A stretch of 19,264 bases of DNA from JAXHUH01 sp034211175 (lineage in GTDB: Bacteria; Actinomycetota; Acidimicrobiia; Acidimicrobiales; CAIXPF01). The stretch lies in contig JAXHUH010000151.1 in assembly GCA_034211175.1 (NCBI GenBank), positions 1-19,264 on the forward strand, given 5' to 3'. Made by a program: the position numbers and the translations under genes. Under the pieces are notes generated by a model. That model searched no databases, was not told the origin of the DNA, and worked only from the letters and a program-made list of their open reading frames with translations. Each line of letters opens with the position of its first letter. Position 1 is the stretch's first letter. This document shows positions 1-7,532 of the stretch, one piece after another.

Positions 1-252
1 GCCCAGCCGATGCCGGCCGAGATCGGCCGGAGCGCCGCGCCGGCCGCAGGGACGGCGGCAACGTCGGGCGCGCAGCCGGGCGCCGCGGCAGCCACCGGCG
101 CCGCCGCGTCGAACGCAGGGGTCGCGGTGGACTCGCCGTACACCCCGCAGTGGGACGCCGCCCGCAACGCCTACATCTGCTGGGACGCCCACCGCCAGGA
201 GTGGCTCCAGTTCGACTACGCAGCCAACACCTGGGGCCCGATCAGCCGCTGA
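1..252 (+). CDS. C-terminal fragment of an unknown Ala-rich protein with a Trp-rich tail
   Basis: The frame is open from the first base of the window, so this is probably the 3' end of a gene that begins upstream. A start at the ATG at position 10 cannot be excluded. The visible part is a low-complexity Ala/Gly/Pro linker of about 45 residues followed by a compact aromatic tail with the pattern W-D-x-x-x-x-x-Y-I-x-W-D, then W-L-x-F-D and W-G-P-I, ending in TGA at 250-252. The spaced Trp/Tyr residues look like a small folded peptide-binding or anchoring module, but I do not recognise the family. It converges on recO, with a hairpin between the two. No function can be assigned. Confidence 0.6.
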   Translation, partial: AQPMPAEIGRSAAPAAGTAATSGAQPGAAAATGAAASNAGVAVDSPYTPQWDAARNAYICWDAHRQEWLQFDYAANTWGPISR

Positions 253-258
253 GGCTGA

Positions 259-278
259 CCCGCCCGCTGCCGGGCGGG
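259..278. terminator. GC hairpin between convergent genes
   Basis: A perfect 8-bp stem (CCCGCCCG at 259-266 pairing with CGGGCGGG at 271-278) with a CTGC loop sits in the 30-bp gap between the + strand gene ending at 252 and recO ending at 283. There is no T-tract on either side, which is common for terminators in high-GC actinobacteria. It could act in both directions. The role is inferred from position. Confidence 0.55.
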
Positions 279-282
279 CGGC

Positions 283-999
283 TCAACCCCGGTCGAGCAG
301 GGTCAGCGCCTTGACCCTTCGCTCGACGTGGTGCTCCACGAACCGCAGCGCCACGTGCTCGACCTCGTGGGTCTCGGGCGACTGCGGCGCTCGCAGCGCC
401 CGTCCGAGCTGGCCGCCGAGGATCTGGGAGAGCAGCTCGAACCCACCCTCGGACACCGCCTGACCTCGCCGACAGGCCCGGCACCGGGCGCCGCCGTCCA
501 TCACCTCTACGGACACGAGGTCCTCCTCCGCCCCGCAGCCGGTGCACTGGTCGACCACGGGGCCGACGCCCTCGTGGGCGAGCAACTTGAGGAAGAACCC
601 GGCGACCACGAGCGGCGAGTCATCGGCGGCGAGCGTGCGCAACGCGCCGAGGAGCAGGCGGTAGAGGCCCGGGTCGGGCTCGCGCTCGAGCGCGACGTGG
701 TCCGCGACCTCGAGCATGGCGGCGGCCCGGCCGAGGCGGTCCAGGTCGGTGCGCACCGCGAACAGGCGGTCGATCGTCTCCGCCTGGGTGACGATGTCGA
801 GCTCGCGCCCCTCGTAGAGCTGCAGCGCGACGTGGCTGGTCGGCTCGAGACGGCTGCCGAACTTGCTCTTCGTCTTCCGCACGCCCTTGGCCACGGCCCG
901 CACCTTGCCGTGGTGCTCGGTGAGGAAGCTGACGATGCGGTCCGCCTCTCCCAGGCGCATCGTCCGCAGGACGATGCCGTGATCCCGGTAGAGGCTCAT
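283..999 (-). CDS. recO: DNA repair protein RecO
   Basis: RecO is a recombination mediator that, with RecR, loads RecA on SSB-coated single-stranded DNA. The 238-residue product is a normal length. It begins MSLYRDHGIVLR, the typical start of the N-terminal OB fold, with the basic K-G-V-R-K-T-K-S segment near residues 38-46. A four-cysteine zinc site follows at C152-x-x-C155 and C173-x-x-C176, in an otherwise helical C-terminal domain. The frame stays open well upstream, through the shadow of uppS. I place the start at the ATG at 997-999 because the family begins exactly there. It lies 10 nt behind the uppS stop with no clear Shine-Dalgarno, so translation is probably coupled to uppS. Confidence 0.93.
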   Translation of the reverse strand: MSLYRDHGIVLRTMRLGEADRIVSFLTEHHGKVRAVAKGVRKTKSKFGSRLEPTSHVALQLYEGRELDIVTQAETIDRLFAVRTDLDRLGRAAAMLEVADHVALEREPDPGLYRLLLGALRTLAADDSPLVVAGFFLKLLAHEGVGPVVDQCTGCGAEEDLVSVEVMDGGARCRACRRGQAVSEGGFELLSQILGGQLGRALRAPQSPETHEVEHVALRFVEHHVERRVKALTLLDRG

Positions 1000-1009
1000 C
1001 GGTCGGCGC

Positions 1010-1735
1010 TCAGCGACCGGCGGCGACGCCACCGAAGCGACGGTCGCGGCGCTGGTACTCGACGATGGCCGAGTACAGGTGGTCCCGGCGGAAGTCGGGC
1101 CAGAACACGTCGGAGAACACCAGCTCGCTGTAGGCCAGCTCCCACAGCAGGAAGTTCGAGATCCGGTACTCGCCCGAGGTCCGCACGACGAGGTCCGGGT
1201 CGGGCATCTCCGGGTCGTAGAGGTGGCTGCGGATGGCCGCCTCGTCGATGTCGTCGGCCGTGGCGCCGTCCGCGACGAGCTGGCGCACCGCGTCGACGAT
1301 CTCGGCACGACCGCCGTAGTTGAACGCGATGGTGAGGGTGAGGTCGCGGTTGTCCTGGGTCAGCTCGGCCGAGCGGTCCATCTCCCGCAGCACGGTGCGG
1401 GGGACGCGCCGGTCGCGGCGGCCGATGAAGCGGATCCGCACGCCGAGGTCGTTCAGCTCGTCCCGGCGCCGGGTCAGCAGGCCCCGGTTGAAGTTCATGA
1501 GGAACCGGACCTCGTCGGTGGGCCGGCGCCAGTTCTCCGTCGAGAACGCGTAGACGGTCAGCCACCGCACCCCGATGGCGAGCGCGCCCTCGGTTGCGTC
1601 GAGCAGCGCCGCCTCCCCGGCCGAGTGGCCGTCGGTCCGCTTCAGCCCGCGGGCCTCCGCCCAACGGCCGTTGCCGTCCATCACGCAGGCGACGTGGGTC
1701 GGGATGCGGCTCCGATCGAGCTCGTGCAGGCTCAC
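1010..1735 (-). CDS. uppS: Isoprenyl (undecaprenyl-type) diphosphate synthase
   Basis: This is a cis-prenyltransferase that condenses isopentenyl diphosphate onto an allylic primer to make the polyprenyl diphosphate carrier used for peptidoglycan and glycan synthesis. The 241-residue protein has all family signatures: M-D-G-N-G-R-W-A at 19-26 with catalytic D20, F-S-T-E-N-W at 64-69, F-N-Y-G-G-R at 138-143, and R-T-S-G-E-x-R-I-S-N-F at 185-195. It also has S-E-L-V-F at 203-207. The start is a GTG at 1733-1735, with an apparent -10 element six bases before it, which suggests a leaderless transcript. It is the first gene of a two-gene unit with recO and diverges from dinG. Chain length (C50 or C55; Z,Z or E,Z product) cannot be told from sequence alone. 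Confidence 0.95.
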   Translation of the reverse strand: MSLHELDRSRIPTHVACVMDGNGRWAEARGLKRTDGHSAGEAALLDATEGALAIGVRWLTVYAFSTENWRRPTDEVRFLMNFNRGLLTRRRDELNDLGVRIRFIGRRDRRVPRTVLREMDRSAELTQDNRDLTLTIAFNYGGRAEIVDAVRQLVADGATADDIDEAAIRSHLYDPEMPDPDLVVRTSGEYRISNFLLWELAYSELVFSDVFWPDFRRDHLYSAIVEYQRRDRRFGGVAAGR

Positions 1736-1741
1736 AGGGGC

Positions 1742-1747
1742 AACCTA
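1742..1747 (-). promoter_or_regulatory. Putative -10 element of uppS (leaderless start)
   Basis: On the minus strand TAGGTT is followed by six bases (GCCCCT) and the GTG start of uppS. This fits the TANNNT -10 consensus with transcription starting at or next to the start codon. No convincing -35 box is visible. Confidence 0.5.
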
Positions 1748-1888
1748 CAGGCCGTGGGCGGGGGTTGGCGCGACGCCACCGATGAACCGGCCCGGGGCGA
1801 TCGCGCCGTGCGCCTCCGGTGCGCGCGGCGGCGTCACCGACCCCCGCCCGGCCAGGGGGGTATCGCCCCCGGTGTCAGTGGGGCCTCG

Positions 1889-1894
1889 TAGCCT
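1889..1894 (+). promoter_or_regulatory. Putative -10 element of dinG (leaderless start)
   Basis: TAGCCT is followed by eight bases and the GTG at 1903. There is no Shine-Dalgarno at a standard distance from that codon. The geometry suggests transcription begins at or within a base or two of the GTG. Confidence 0.5.
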
Positions 1895-1902
1895 CGGAGC
1901 CC

Positions 1903-3813
1903 GTGACGGACCTCGAGATCGCCCCCGACACCACCGCCCGCACCGTCCTCGACGCGCTCGGGCACGTGCGGGACGCCATGGTCGGGGCCGAGCGACGGGC
2001 GGGCCAGGAGGAGATGGCCGTCGCCGTCGCCGAGGCGATCGAATCGGGCGAGCACCTGATGGTCCAGGCGGGTACGGGCACCGGCAAGTCGCTCGCCTAC
2101 CTCGTCCCCGCCATCTGCTCGGGCAAGCGCACCGTCGTGGCCACCGCCACCCTCGCGCTCCAGGACCAGCTCGCCAACAAGGACCTGCCCCAGCTGGCGG
2201 CGACCCTGCCGGTGCCGTTCAGTCACGCCGTGCTCAAGGGCCGCTCGAACTACGTGTGCCGCCAGCGTCTGGCCGAGCTCGCCGGCGACGGCCAGCAGGG
2301 CCTCGACCTGCCCGGCGGGTCCCGGCCGTCGGTCGCCGAGCTGGCCGAGCTGCGGGTGTGGGCCGCGACGAGCGACACCGGCGACCGCGCCGAGCTGGCC
2401 CGCGAGCCGTCGCCGGCGGCGTGGGACGCCGTGTCGGTCGGCGCCCGGGACTGCCCCGGCGCAACGAACTGCCCCTCGGGCGGCGAGTGCTTCGCCGAGC
2501 GGGCGCGACGCGCCGCGGCCCAGGCCGACGTCATCGTCACCAACCTCCACCTCTACGGCGTGCACGTCGCCTCGGGCGGCTCGGTGCTGCCCGAGCACGA
2601 GGTCGTCGTGATCGACGAGGCCCACCAGCTGGAGGACGTCGTGACCGCCACGTCCGGCCTCGAGCTGGGGCCCGGACGCATCCGTGGGTTCCGCTCCGCA
2701 GCAGCCGCGGTGCTGGCCGACGCGGCGACCGTCGAGCCGCTCGACGCCTCCGCCGCCGATCTCGAGGCCGTCCTGACCCCCCGGGCGGGCAGCCGCCTCC
2801 GCTCGACCGACGAGGCGCTCGCCAGCGCCCTGGCCCGGCTGCGGGACCGCACCTCGAGCGCCATCGACGCCGTGCGCGGCCTCGGCGACCAGCTCCCGGC
2901 CGACGCGGCCGGCAAGCGGCAGCGGGCCCTGGTCAGCGGCTCCGCCCTCGTCGACGACATCGACCGCCTCACCAACCCGGCCGAGGGCGACGTGCGCTGG
3001 GTCGAGCAGGTCGGCCAGCGCATCGCGCTCCGCTCCGCACCGGTCGACGTCGGTGCGCTGCTCGCCGACCGCCTGTGGGACGAGGTCACGGCCGTCCTCA
3101 CCAGCGCGACCCTGCCCCCCGCGCTCGACGAGCGGGTCGGGCTCCCGGTGGCGCGGCGCAAGATGCTCGACGTGGGCAGCCCGTTCGATCACGAGGGCCG
3201 GGCGCTGCTCTACTGCGCCGCCCATCTCCCCGAGCCCCGCTCCACCGCGTACGAGCCGGCGGCCCACGACGAGATCGCCCGGCTGATCGAGGCCGCCGGC
3301 GGGCGGACGCTGGCGCTGTTCACGAGCTTCCGGGCGATGCGCGCCGCGGTCGACGCCGTGCGCGAGCGCGTCGACGTGCCGATCCTGGTCCAGGGTGATC
3401 GGCCCAAGCCGGCGCTGATCGCCGAGTTCGGCGCCGACGAGGCCGCCTGCCTGTTCGCCACGATGGGCTTCTGGCAGGGCATCGACGTGCCCGGGCGGTC
3501 GTTGTCGCTCGTGATCCTCGATCGCATCCCGTTCCCCCGGCCCGACGAGCCCCTCGTCGCCGCCCGACGCGAGCGGGCGGGGCCGGCGGCGTTCTCGCTC
3601 GTCGACCTGCCCCGGGCGGCCACGCTGCTCGCCCAGGGCGCCGGGCGCCTGCTGCGCACCGCCAACGACGAGGGTGTGGTCGCCGTGCTCGACTCGCGCC
3701 TCGCCAACCGGCGCGCCTACCGGTGGGACCTGATCAACGCCCTACCCCCGATGCGCCGCACCCGCCGCCTGGAGGACGCAACCGCCCGGCTCCGGGAGAT
3801 CGCCGCAGGCTGA
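1903..3813 (+). CDS. dinG: DinG/XPD-family Fe-S ATP-dependent DNA helicase
   Basis: This is a superfamily 2 5'-3' DNA helicase of the DinG/YoaA/XPD group, which unwinds forked or R-loop structures during repair. The 636-residue product has a Q-motif region (R-A-G-Q-E near 32-36) and Walker A A-G-T-G-T-G-K-S at 56-63. It has four candidate Fe-S ligands (C119, C184, C190, C196) and a D-E-A-H box at 238-241. Near the C-terminus are the motif V region G-F-W-Q-G-I-D-V-P-G and motif VI Q-G-A-G-R-L-L-R-T. A longer open frame begins at 1819, but the GTG at 1903 follows a -10-like element and gives the expected N-terminus. It diverges from uppS and is followed 64 bp downstream by a membrane protein gene. 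A chromosomal repair role is likely; the exact DinG or YoaA subtype is unclear. Confidence 0.92.
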   Translation: MTDLEIAPDTTARTVLDALGHVRDAMVGAERRAGQEEMAVAVAEAIESGEHLMVQAGTGTGKSLAYLVPAICSGKRTVVATATLALQDQLANKDLPQLAATLPVPFSHAVLKGRSNYVCRQRLAELAGDGQQGLDLPGGSRPSVAELAELRVWAATSDTGDRAELAREPSPAAWDAVSVGARDCPGATNCPSGGECFAERARRAAAQADVIVTNLHLYGVHVASGGSVLPEHEVVVIDEAHQLEDVVTATSGLELGPGRIRGFRSAAAAVLADAATVEPLDASAADLEAVLTPRAGSRLRSTDEALASALARLRDRTSSAIDAVRGLGDQLPADAAGKRQRALVSGSALVDDIDRLTNPAEGDVRWVEQVGQRIALRSAPVDVGALLADRLWDEVTAVLTSATLPPALDERVGLPVARRKMLDVGSPFDHEGRALLYCAAHLPEPRSTAYEPAAHDEIARLIEAAGGRTLALFTSFRAMRAAVDAVRERVDVPILVQGDRPKPALIAEFGADEAACLFATMGFWQGIDVPGRSLSLVILDRIPFPRPDEPLVAARRERAGPAAFSLVDLPRAATLLAQGAGRLLRTANDEGVVAVLDSRLANRRAYRWDLINALPPMRRTRRLEDATARLREIAAG

Positions 3814-3865
3814 CGAGCCGCTCACTGCGGCCGGGCCCGGATCGGGTCGACGCGACGGCGGGCGC

Positions 3866-3871
3866 TACCGT
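3866..3871 (+). promoter_or_regulatory. Putative -10 element of the PlsY-like gene (leaderless start)
   Basis: TACCGT is followed by six bases (GCACGA) and the GTG at 3878, the same geometry seen at uppS. It suggests the gene has its own leaderless promoter in the 64-bp gap after dinG. Confidence 0.45.
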
Positions 3872-3877
3872 GCACGA

Positions 3878-4528
3878 GTGCGCCACATGGACACCGTCGC
3901 CCTGGCCGTCGGTCCCGTGGCCGTCGTCTGCTACCTCGCGATGGCCACGGTGCACGCCTGGCTGCGCAGCAACGGGCGCTCCCGCCGGGCGTTCGCCGCG
4001 CCCCGTGCGCTGGCGGTGATCGAGGCGGTGGCCGCCGTGGCGTTGGCGACGGCGGCGTGGATGATCGTGCGCCGGGTCGCACCCGGCGGAGACCAGGACC
4101 TGTCCCGGCTCGCCTCGCTCTCGCCCCAGGTGCTCACCGCCTGGGAGTCCGTCGCGCTGTGGTGTGGTCTCGCCGCGGTCGTCGGTCAGGTCGCCCCGGT
4201 GTGGTGGGGCTTCCGCAACGGCGGCGACGGCCTCGCCCCGGCCGCCGGGCTCCTCGCGGCCTACGCCCCGGTGCCGCTGCTGCTCGCCGTCGGGTCGGCC
4301 TCGCTCACCGCGATCGCGTCCCGCCGCCGCGACCTCACCCTGGCCATCGGCCTGGTCGGGCTGGTGGCCTTCGAGTGGCTCGGGTGGTGGGCCGACTGGC
4401 CGTCGAGCTGGGGCTCGACCAACGGGCCCGAGCTGACGCTGTGGTCGGCCGTGCTCGCCGGCGTGCTGTTCGCCGCCGGCCGCCGGGAGCAGGCCCCCGC
4501 CGCGGAGGGCCCCTCCGCCGACGGCTGA
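3878..4528 (+). CDS. PlsY-like membrane protein, signature residues substituted
   Basis: This 216-residue protein has about five to six hydrophobic segments (roughly 7-28, 44-64, 88-107, 120-148, 152-172 and 186-200). Residues 103-131 match the second motif region of the glycerol-3-phosphate acyltransferase PlsY in layout: G-x-x-x-P-V-x-x-G-F, then N-G-G-D-G, then a G-x-L-L-A-x-x-A-P helix. PlsY normally has His where Q104 stands, Lys in G-G-K-G where D117 stands, and Thr where P121 stands. The first motif (Gly-Ser near the N-terminus) is not recognisable. I therefore infer a PlsY-fold relative that may not use acyl-phosphate. An ATG lies three codons inside the GTG start. The gene ends at a strong hairpin facing era. 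The PlsY relationship is from motif memory only and could be wrong. Confidence 0.7.
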   Translation: MRHMDTVALAVGPVAVVCYLAMATVHAWLRSNGRSRRAFAAPRALAVIEAVAAVALATAAWMIVRRVAPGGDQDLSRLASLSPQVLTAWESVALWCGLAAVVGQVAPVWWGFRNGGDGLAPAAGLLAAYAPVPLLLAVGSASLTAIASRRRDLTLAIGLVGLVAFEWLGWWADWPSSWGSTNGPELTLWSAVLAGVLFAAGRREQAPAAEGPSADG

Positions 4529-4554
4529 CCGGCCGGGCGCCGTCGCCCGGCCGG
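4529..4554. terminator. Strong bidirectional hairpin terminator
   Basis: A perfect 11-bp stem (4529-4539 with 4544-4554) and a CCGT loop begins immediately after the stop codon of the PlsY-like gene and ends 4 bp before the era stop codon. With no T-tract it is a GC-type terminator, placed to serve both convergent units. Confidence 0.7.
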
Positions 4555-4558
4555 CGGG

Positions 4559-5659
4559 TCAGTAGCCGAGGCGGTCGAAGACCGACGGGCGCCGCTGCCA
4601 GTCCTTGTCGACCCGGACGTGGAGGTCGAGGTAGGTGCCCTCGGGGAGCTGCTCGCGCACCGCGATGCCGACGGCCCGCAGCACGTTGCCGCCCTTGCCG
4701 ATGACCATGCCCTTCTGGGACTTCCGCTCGACGAGGATCTCGCAACGGATGTAGGGCCACTCCCACTCGGTCACCTGGGTGGCGATGGAGTGGGGCAGCT
4801 CCTCCCGGGTCACGGCGAGCAGCTGCTCGCGGACGAGCTCGGCCACCCAGAACGCCTCGGGGACGTCGGTGACGACGTCGTCGGGGTAGTAGAGCGGGCC
4901 CTCGGGCAACCGGGTGAGGATGTGCTCGACGAGCGCGTCGACGCCCTCACCCGTCGTCGCCGAGATCGGGAAGTACTCGTGGCCGTCGGTCGCCGCGGGA
5001 TCGGCGAGCGCGGTCGGCGACGGCGTTGCGGCGCCGGCGGCGGTCGTTGCCGCGTCAGCGTTCTCGCCGGCCTGGCCGGGGGCATCGGGGTCGACGCCGA
5101 GCTGGGTGGCCGTCACGAGCTGCTCGAGCACCCGCTGGGGTGACGCCCGGTCGATCTTGTTGACGACGACGATGGCGTCGCGGGGCACCCGCTCGGCGAC
5201 GAAGCGATCGCCACGGCCGAGCCCGGCGTCCGCGTCGACGACCAGGCAGACGACGTCGACGCCGCCGAGCGCCGCGGTCGCGGTCTCGTTGAGGCGCCCG
5301 CCGAGTGCCGTGCGGGGCTTGTGGATGCCGGGGGTGTCGACGAACACCGCCTGGACGCCCGGGCGGTTGAGGACGCCGCGCACCTCGGTGCGGGTCGTCT
5401 GGGGCTTGTCGGACACGATCGTGACCTTCTCGCCCAGGATCCGGTTCAGCAGGGTCGACTTGCCGACGTTGGGCCGTCCGACCAGGGTCACGAACCCCGA
5501 GCGGAACCCGCCATCGGCTGCGGTGCCCTCCGGTACCGGGCCGTCGGACGCGGTCTTGTCGGCCGCGGGGCTGTCGGACGCGGTGCCGTCGGGCATCGGC
5601 GCAACCGGGTCGTCGGCGGTGGGGTCGTCGCCGGGATCGGCGTCGTCGCGGCCGGTCAT
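4559..5659 (-). CDS. era: GTPase Era, with N-terminal extension and internal insertion
   Basis: Era is a GTPase that binds the 3' end of 16S rRNA and assists 30S subunit maturation. The 366-residue product carries G1 G-R-P-N-V-G-K-S at 61-68, G3 D-T-P-G at 108-111, G4 N-K-I-D at 167-170 and G5 S-A-T at 233-235. A C-terminal KH domain has G-K-G-G at 321-324. Two regions exceed the usual ~300 residues: an acidic Ala/Asp/Pro N-terminus of ~50 residues with a 10-residue repeat, and a low-complexity insertion at about 188-227 between G4 and G5. The start is the ATG at 5657-5659, which overlaps the TGA of the upstream CNNM gene by 4 nt. A longer frame upstream is the shadow of that gene. It is the last gene of the phoH operon. 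Confidence 0.94.
   Translation of the reverse strand: MTGRDDADPGDDPTADDPVAPMPDGTASDSPAADKTASDGPVPEGTAADGGFRSGFVTLVGRPNVGKSTLLNRILGEKVTIVSDKPQTTRTEVRGVLNRPGVQAVFVDTPGIHKPRTALGGRLNETATAALGGVDVVCLVVDADAGLGRGDRFVAERVPRDAIVVVNKIDRASPQRVLEQLVTATQLGVDPDAPGQAGENADAATTAAGAATPSPTALADPAATDGHEYFPISATTGEGVDALVEHILTRLPEGPLYYPDDVVTDVPEAFWVAELVREQLLAVTREELPHSIATQVTEWEWPYIRCEILVERKSQKGMVIGKGGNVLRAVGIAVREQLPEGTYLDLHVRVDKDWQRRPSVFDRLGY
5507..5590 (-). repeat. 30-bp imperfect tandem repeat in the era N-terminus
   Basis: Residues 24-51 of Era consist of almost three copies of a 10-residue unit with the core [GK]-T-A-[SA]-D. At DNA level two adjacent 30-base units share a near-identical central block (GTCGGACGCGGT). 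This looks like minisatellite-style expansion within a disordered segment. Confidence 0.65.
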
Positions 5660-6960
5660 CCTCGTCGCAGCTCGGAATCGAGACGCTCGACGCCGTTGGA
5701 GCGGTCCGAGCGGTGGGGTTGATCGGCCTCGGGCGAGCGGGGCGCACGGGCGAACACGACGTCCTCGACGCGGCGGCCCTTCACCTTGGTCACGGTGACG
5801 GTCCAGCCGTCGAGCATGACCGCGTCGCCCCGGCGGGGCACCCGGCCGAGGCGGCTGAACACCAGGCCCCCGACCGTCTCCCAGTCGCCCGTCGGCGGGT
5901 CGATGTCGAGGTGGTCGCCGAGGTCGGAGACGGCCATGCGGGCGCTGACCCGGACCCGGCCGTCGGTCAGCGGCACGACGAGCGGGTCGACGTGGTCGAA
6001 CTCGTCGAAGATCTCGCCGACCAGCTCCTCGATGACGTCCTCGAGGGTGACGATGCCCGCGGTGCCGCCATACTCGTCGACGACGACCGCGAAGTGGAAC
6101 GACTCGTTCTGCATCTCGCGCAGCAGCTCGGCCACCCGCTTCGTCTCGGGGACGAAGCGCGGTTCGCGCATCCGGGTCCGGACCGGCTCGTCGCCGTGGC
6201 CGTCGAGCTCGGACTGCATCAGGTCCTTGGCGTAGACGACGCCGACGATGTGGTCGATCCCCTCGGGGCTGTGGAGCGGGATGCGGCTGAAGCCGTGGAG
6301 CACGGCCAGCTCCATCGTGTCCCGCACGGTCAGGTCCTCGGGGGCGGCCACGACGTCGGTGCGGGGCACCAGCACGGTGCGCACCACGGTCTCCGTGAAG
6401 CTGAACACCGAGGAGAGGAGCTGCTCCTCCTGGGCCTCGTCGTCGGCCGAGGTGTCGTCCTCCTCGTCGTCGTGCTCCGGGCCGTCGCGGCCCTCGCTGC
6501 CGGGGACGATCAGGCGGGCCAGGCGCAGGCACAGGTCCGCGACCAGCGTGAACGGCACCGCGACCGTCGCCACGCGGGCGACGAGCGGCGCGATGAGCGC
6601 GGCGCGGTCGAGGTGGCGGATCGACCAGACGCGGGGCAGCGCCAGCGTCACAAAGTGGGCCACCGGGATCTCGATGGCGACGGCGAGCACGACCAGCCAG
6701 ACATCACCGCGATCGGCGGCCACGATGGCCACGATCGTCGCCGCGGTGATGCGGGCGGCCCGGTCGAGGAACAGGATCGGCTGGAGGCGCTCCTCGCGGC
6801 GCTCGACCATGGCGACGAGGGCACCGGTCCGGCGGCGCCGCCGATCGGACACGAGCGACTCGGCCCGGTCGCGATCGACCCGCGACAGGGCGGTGTCGGC
6901 GATCACGGCCAGCGCGCTCACGAGCCAGAGCACGGCGACGGCGATCACGGCGAGGGTCAT
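5656..6960 (-). CDS. HlyC/CorC-family (CNNM) membrane protein with CBS pair
   Basis: This 434-residue protein has the CNNM/CorC architecture. A membrane domain covers residues 1 to about 150 (helices near 3-24, 72-108 and 119-150). An acidic linker follows at 155-180. A tandem CBS pair spans about 195-315, including V-P-R-T-D-V at 198-203 and V-V-D-E-Y-G-G-T-A-G-I-V-T at 293-305. A CorC_HlyC transporter-associated domain runs from about 325 to 405. Family members are implicated in Mg2+/Co2+ export or homeostasis; the CBS pair probably senses adenine nucleotides. It overlaps ybeY upstream and era downstream by 4 nt each (ATGA), so the three are translationally coupled. The position between ybeY and era is the usual actinobacterial arrangement. 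Confidence 0.92.
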   Translation of the reverse strand: MTLAVIAVAVLWLVSALAVIADTALSRVDRDRAESLVSDRRRRRTGALVAMVERREERLQPILFLDRAARITAATIVAIVAADRGDVWLVVLAVAIEIPVAHFVTLALPRVWSIRHLDRAALIAPLVARVATVAVPFTLVADLCLRLARLIVPGSEGRDGPEHDDEEDDTSADDEAQEEQLLSSVFSFTETVVRTVLVPRTDVVAAPEDLTVRDTMELAVLHGFSRIPLHSPEGIDHIVGVVYAKDLMQSELDGHGDEPVRTRMREPRFVPETKRVAELLREMQNESFHFAVVVDEYGGTAGIVTLEDVIEELVGEIFDEFDHVDPLVVPLTDGRVRVSARMAVSDLGDHLDIDPPTGDWETVGGLVFSRLGRVPRRGDAVMLDGWTVTVTKVKGRRVEDVVFARAPRSPEADQPHRSDRSNGVERLDSELRRG

Positions 6961-7532
6961 GTCGCGCCCGCCGCCCGCTCTCGTTCGAGGTGGAACCGCT
7001 CGCGGCCCCGCATCACCTCGGTCTCCTCCGGTTCGGCGTGGTCGTGCCCGAGGACGTGGAGCACCCCGTGCACGACCAGCAGGGCGAGCTCCTCGTCGTG
7101 GGTCACCGCGTGCTCGGCCGCGTTGCGGCGGGCGACGGCCGGGCAGATGACCACGTCACCGAGCACGATCGGCGGCCCGTCGGCGGCACCACCACCGATG
7201 GTGGGGTCCGCGGCGATCTCGGGGCCGTCGAGCGGGAAGGCGAGGACGTCGGTCGGGCCGTCCGAGCCCATGTGCTCGGCGTTGAGCTCGGCCATCGCGG
7301 CCTCGTCGACGAACGCGAGCGAGAGCTCGGCCGTGGCCGGGATGTCCTCGTCGGCCAGGACCCGGGCGGCGAGCACGCGCCACCGCTCGAGCTCGACCGG
7401 GTCGGCACGGCGCACCTCGTCCGGGCGCTGGTCCTCGGCCGAGACCGGGCCGTCGACGTCCGGAGTCGCTGCGTCCGGAGCCGCCGTTCCCGGAGGTGCC
7501 GCGTCCGAATATGGAGGACCGTCGTCGCTCAT
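6957..7532 (-). CDS. ybeY: Endoribonuclease YbeY (rRNA maturation factor)
   Basis: YbeY is a single-strand-specific metallo-endoribonuclease involved in 16S rRNA 3' end processing and ribosome quality control. The zinc motif H-G-V-L-H-V-L-G-H-D-H lies at 155-165, with H155, H159 and H165 as the predicted ligands. The substrate-cleft segment T-D-V-L-A-F-P is at 94-100. At 191 residues it is longer than the common ~150-residue form because of a disordered Ala/Pro/Asp-rich extension of about 45 residues at the N-terminus. The start ATG overlaps the phoH stop by 4 nt, which supports the long form as real. The stop overlaps the CNNM start in the same way. Confidence 0.94.
   Translation of the reverse strand: MSDDGPPYSDAAPPGTAAPDAATPDVDGPVSAEDQRPDEVRRADPVELERWRVLAARVLADEDIPATAELSLAFVDEAAMAELNAEHMGSDGPTDVLAFPLDGPEIAADPTIGGGAADGPPIVLGDVVICPAVARRNAAEHAVTHDEELALLVVHGVLHVLGHDHAEPEETEVMRGRERFHLERERAAGAT

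Noticed and set aside
1834..3267. Long minus-strand open frame (477 codons) opposite dinG
   Set aside because: It is a mirror of dinG codon usage, with Gly/Arg/Ala/His-rich sequence and no domain motif. High-GC coding DNA produces such frames routinely.
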